A stretch of DNA of 64,000 bases from Oxyruncus cristatus (Eukaryota; Chordata; Aves; Passeriformes; Cotingidae), in NCBI GenBank assembly GCA_013399855.1, contig VXAY01006167.1, positions 417,208 through 481,207 on the forward strand, read 5' to 3'. Made by a program: the position numbers and the translations under genes. Of this stretch, positions 62,921 to 64,000 are shown one piece after another. A model generated the notes under the pieces. That model ran no database searches and was not told the origin of the DNA. It was given only the letters and a program-made list of their open reading frames with translations. The number at the start of each line of letters is the position of its first letter. Position 1 is the first letter of the stretch.

Positions 62921-64000
62921 AATGCTGAAGCATCAGAGACACCAGGGCAAGATCTGTCCAGAGCCAATTCAGGCCTCATTGAGTTCATTAGCTAAGGCTT
63001 CATCCCAGACAATGCAAGATTCACAGCCATACAAATACTTCCACGTAGCATGGAATATGAATGCATCTTGTAAAGCTCGCCCAGTTATCCCTATGCTGTG
63101 CTCCCAAAAGAGCTAGGTGGCAAAGTCCAGAGGGATGCGAGAAGTTCTGAGATGGAGTCAGTGCTATTAACCCCACACTGAACTCAATCTGAGCCCTTGG
63201 TTGGGCACGGCACAAATCCAGGTTGGATTCAGGACTGTTGCTGAGCTCATCTCTGTGCACTGTGGAGCACAGCATGCAGGCTCTGAGCAGCACTGCAGTC
63301 CTCGGGCTGAATCAGTACATCCACTCAGGACCAACCATGCTGATACAGTGTCAGGCCTCTGTGTGGACAGCTGCTGTGCTGGGTTCCTCCTGATGACAGG
63401 AACACAGTGTAGACACACTCAAACAGCCATGGATCTGGTTCAGCAAGACTTAATGCTTTGGTCCTATAGGGTAAGAATTCGGCTGGACTGTGTCCAGGAG
63501 CATACTCAGTGCTAGGTGTTCCAGACTCACATCGGCTCCTGGTGAACAACTAATCAGACATTATTGCAACATACTCTGTAGCTCTCATCAGAATTTCCAC
63601 AAGCCTCCCCTCCTCAGCATCACTTACATGAGTTTGCTGTGCCTCCTTTGTACAAGATCCAGCTCTCCCAGCTGTCCTGAATCCAGGTGCAGCTCCTTGA
63701 GAAAACAAAAAGGTAAGATGCAAAGATGTAAAAGATTGAGCCTGAGACAGAAAAGCATCACAATACTCATGCAAAAGACAAATTAGCATAAGTTACTCCA
63801 AGTAAATCAGAATGGATACACTATGATTGCATTATACACAGACCATCTCTATATCAAGATGCCAGCATACCAGCTTGGCTTTTTCACATCTAAAGCATTT
63901 GGTTACAATGAGTTATAATTCGTTTTAACAATGTTAATAAATTAAAAGCACAAAGAGGCAATTACAATCACATTAAAATTTTGGAAAATTAATGTTTCAC

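Larger units (their letters stand above)
60016..64000. other. Unassigned non-coding DNA
   Basis: No gene is recognised. The part at 60040-60540 and the part at 63180-63720 are richer in GC, with overlapping frames of 66-108 codons on both strands. They could be old retrocopies or LTR relics that I cannot place. Confidence 0.45.

Noticed and set aside
1..64000. CRISPR arrays, operons, prophage or other bacterial systems
   Set aside because: There are no regularly spaced repeats, dense same-strand coding or ribosome binding sites. The CR1 and LTR content marks the DNA as avian.

Overview
The window reads as non-coding nuclear DNA from a bird, possibly a passerine (the passerine part is a guess from the style of the LTRs). 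The evidence for a bird is the repeat content. There are seven CR1 LINE fragments, on both strands and of very different ages, with the avian CR1 3' end (AATCATAGAATCAT on the antisense side). Their reading frames still show CR1 reverse-transcriptase, endonuclease and ORF1 motifs. There are also solo LTRs of endogenous retroviruses in the avian style. The background is AT-rich, with many poly-A/T tracts and no bacterial features: no operons, no dense coding and no ribosome binding sites. I found no gene I can name, no tRNA or rRNA, no CRISPR array and no confident multi-exon gene. The likeliest setting is a long intron or an intergenic stretch.

Layout. 1-4.8 kb: unassigned. 4.84-5.03 kb: old CR1 (+). 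8.47-8.70 kb: CR1 3' end (-). 10.81 kb: a short assembly gap inside a poly-A run. 12.5-12.9 kb: A/C-rich simple repeats. 13.36-13.58 kb: CR1 3' end (+). 14.30-14.53 kb: a weak exon-like open frame (+). 21.47-22.02 kb: solo LTR (-) with a perfect 5-bp target duplication. 34.21-34.26 kb: a pure polypyrimidine tract with G-quadruplex potential. 36.64-38.40 kb: a very old CR1 (-) that keeps pieces of ORF1, endonuclease and reverse transcriptase in the normal order. 39.47-40.00 kb: an older LTR (+) of the same family as the 21.5-kb copy. 45.43-45.79 kb: a probable further LTR (-). 47.32-47.40 kb: a possible CR1 tail (-). 48.24-48.68 kb: a possible terminal exon with a poly-A signal (-). 50.30-51.05 kb: CR1 (+). 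56.59-57.30 kb: a 708-bp solo LTR with target duplication and internal 24-bp repeats. 59.24-60.02 kb: the best preserved CR1 (-). 62.6-62.9 kb: a duplicated palindrome and an 18-bp tandem repeat.

No gene set works together here. The only transcription-related signals I can support are inside the LTRs: TATA boxes, CRE-like sites and poly-A signals. Several unique AT-rich blocks rich in TAAT motifs (about 17.2, 24.3, 51.6, 53.6 and 54.8 kb) look like conserved vertebrate regulatory DNA. That is a visual impression only and needs an alignment. I did not find a new biological system. The most useful leads are the two exon-like frames, the two related LTRs in opposite orientation, and the polypyrimidine/G-quadruplex tract.
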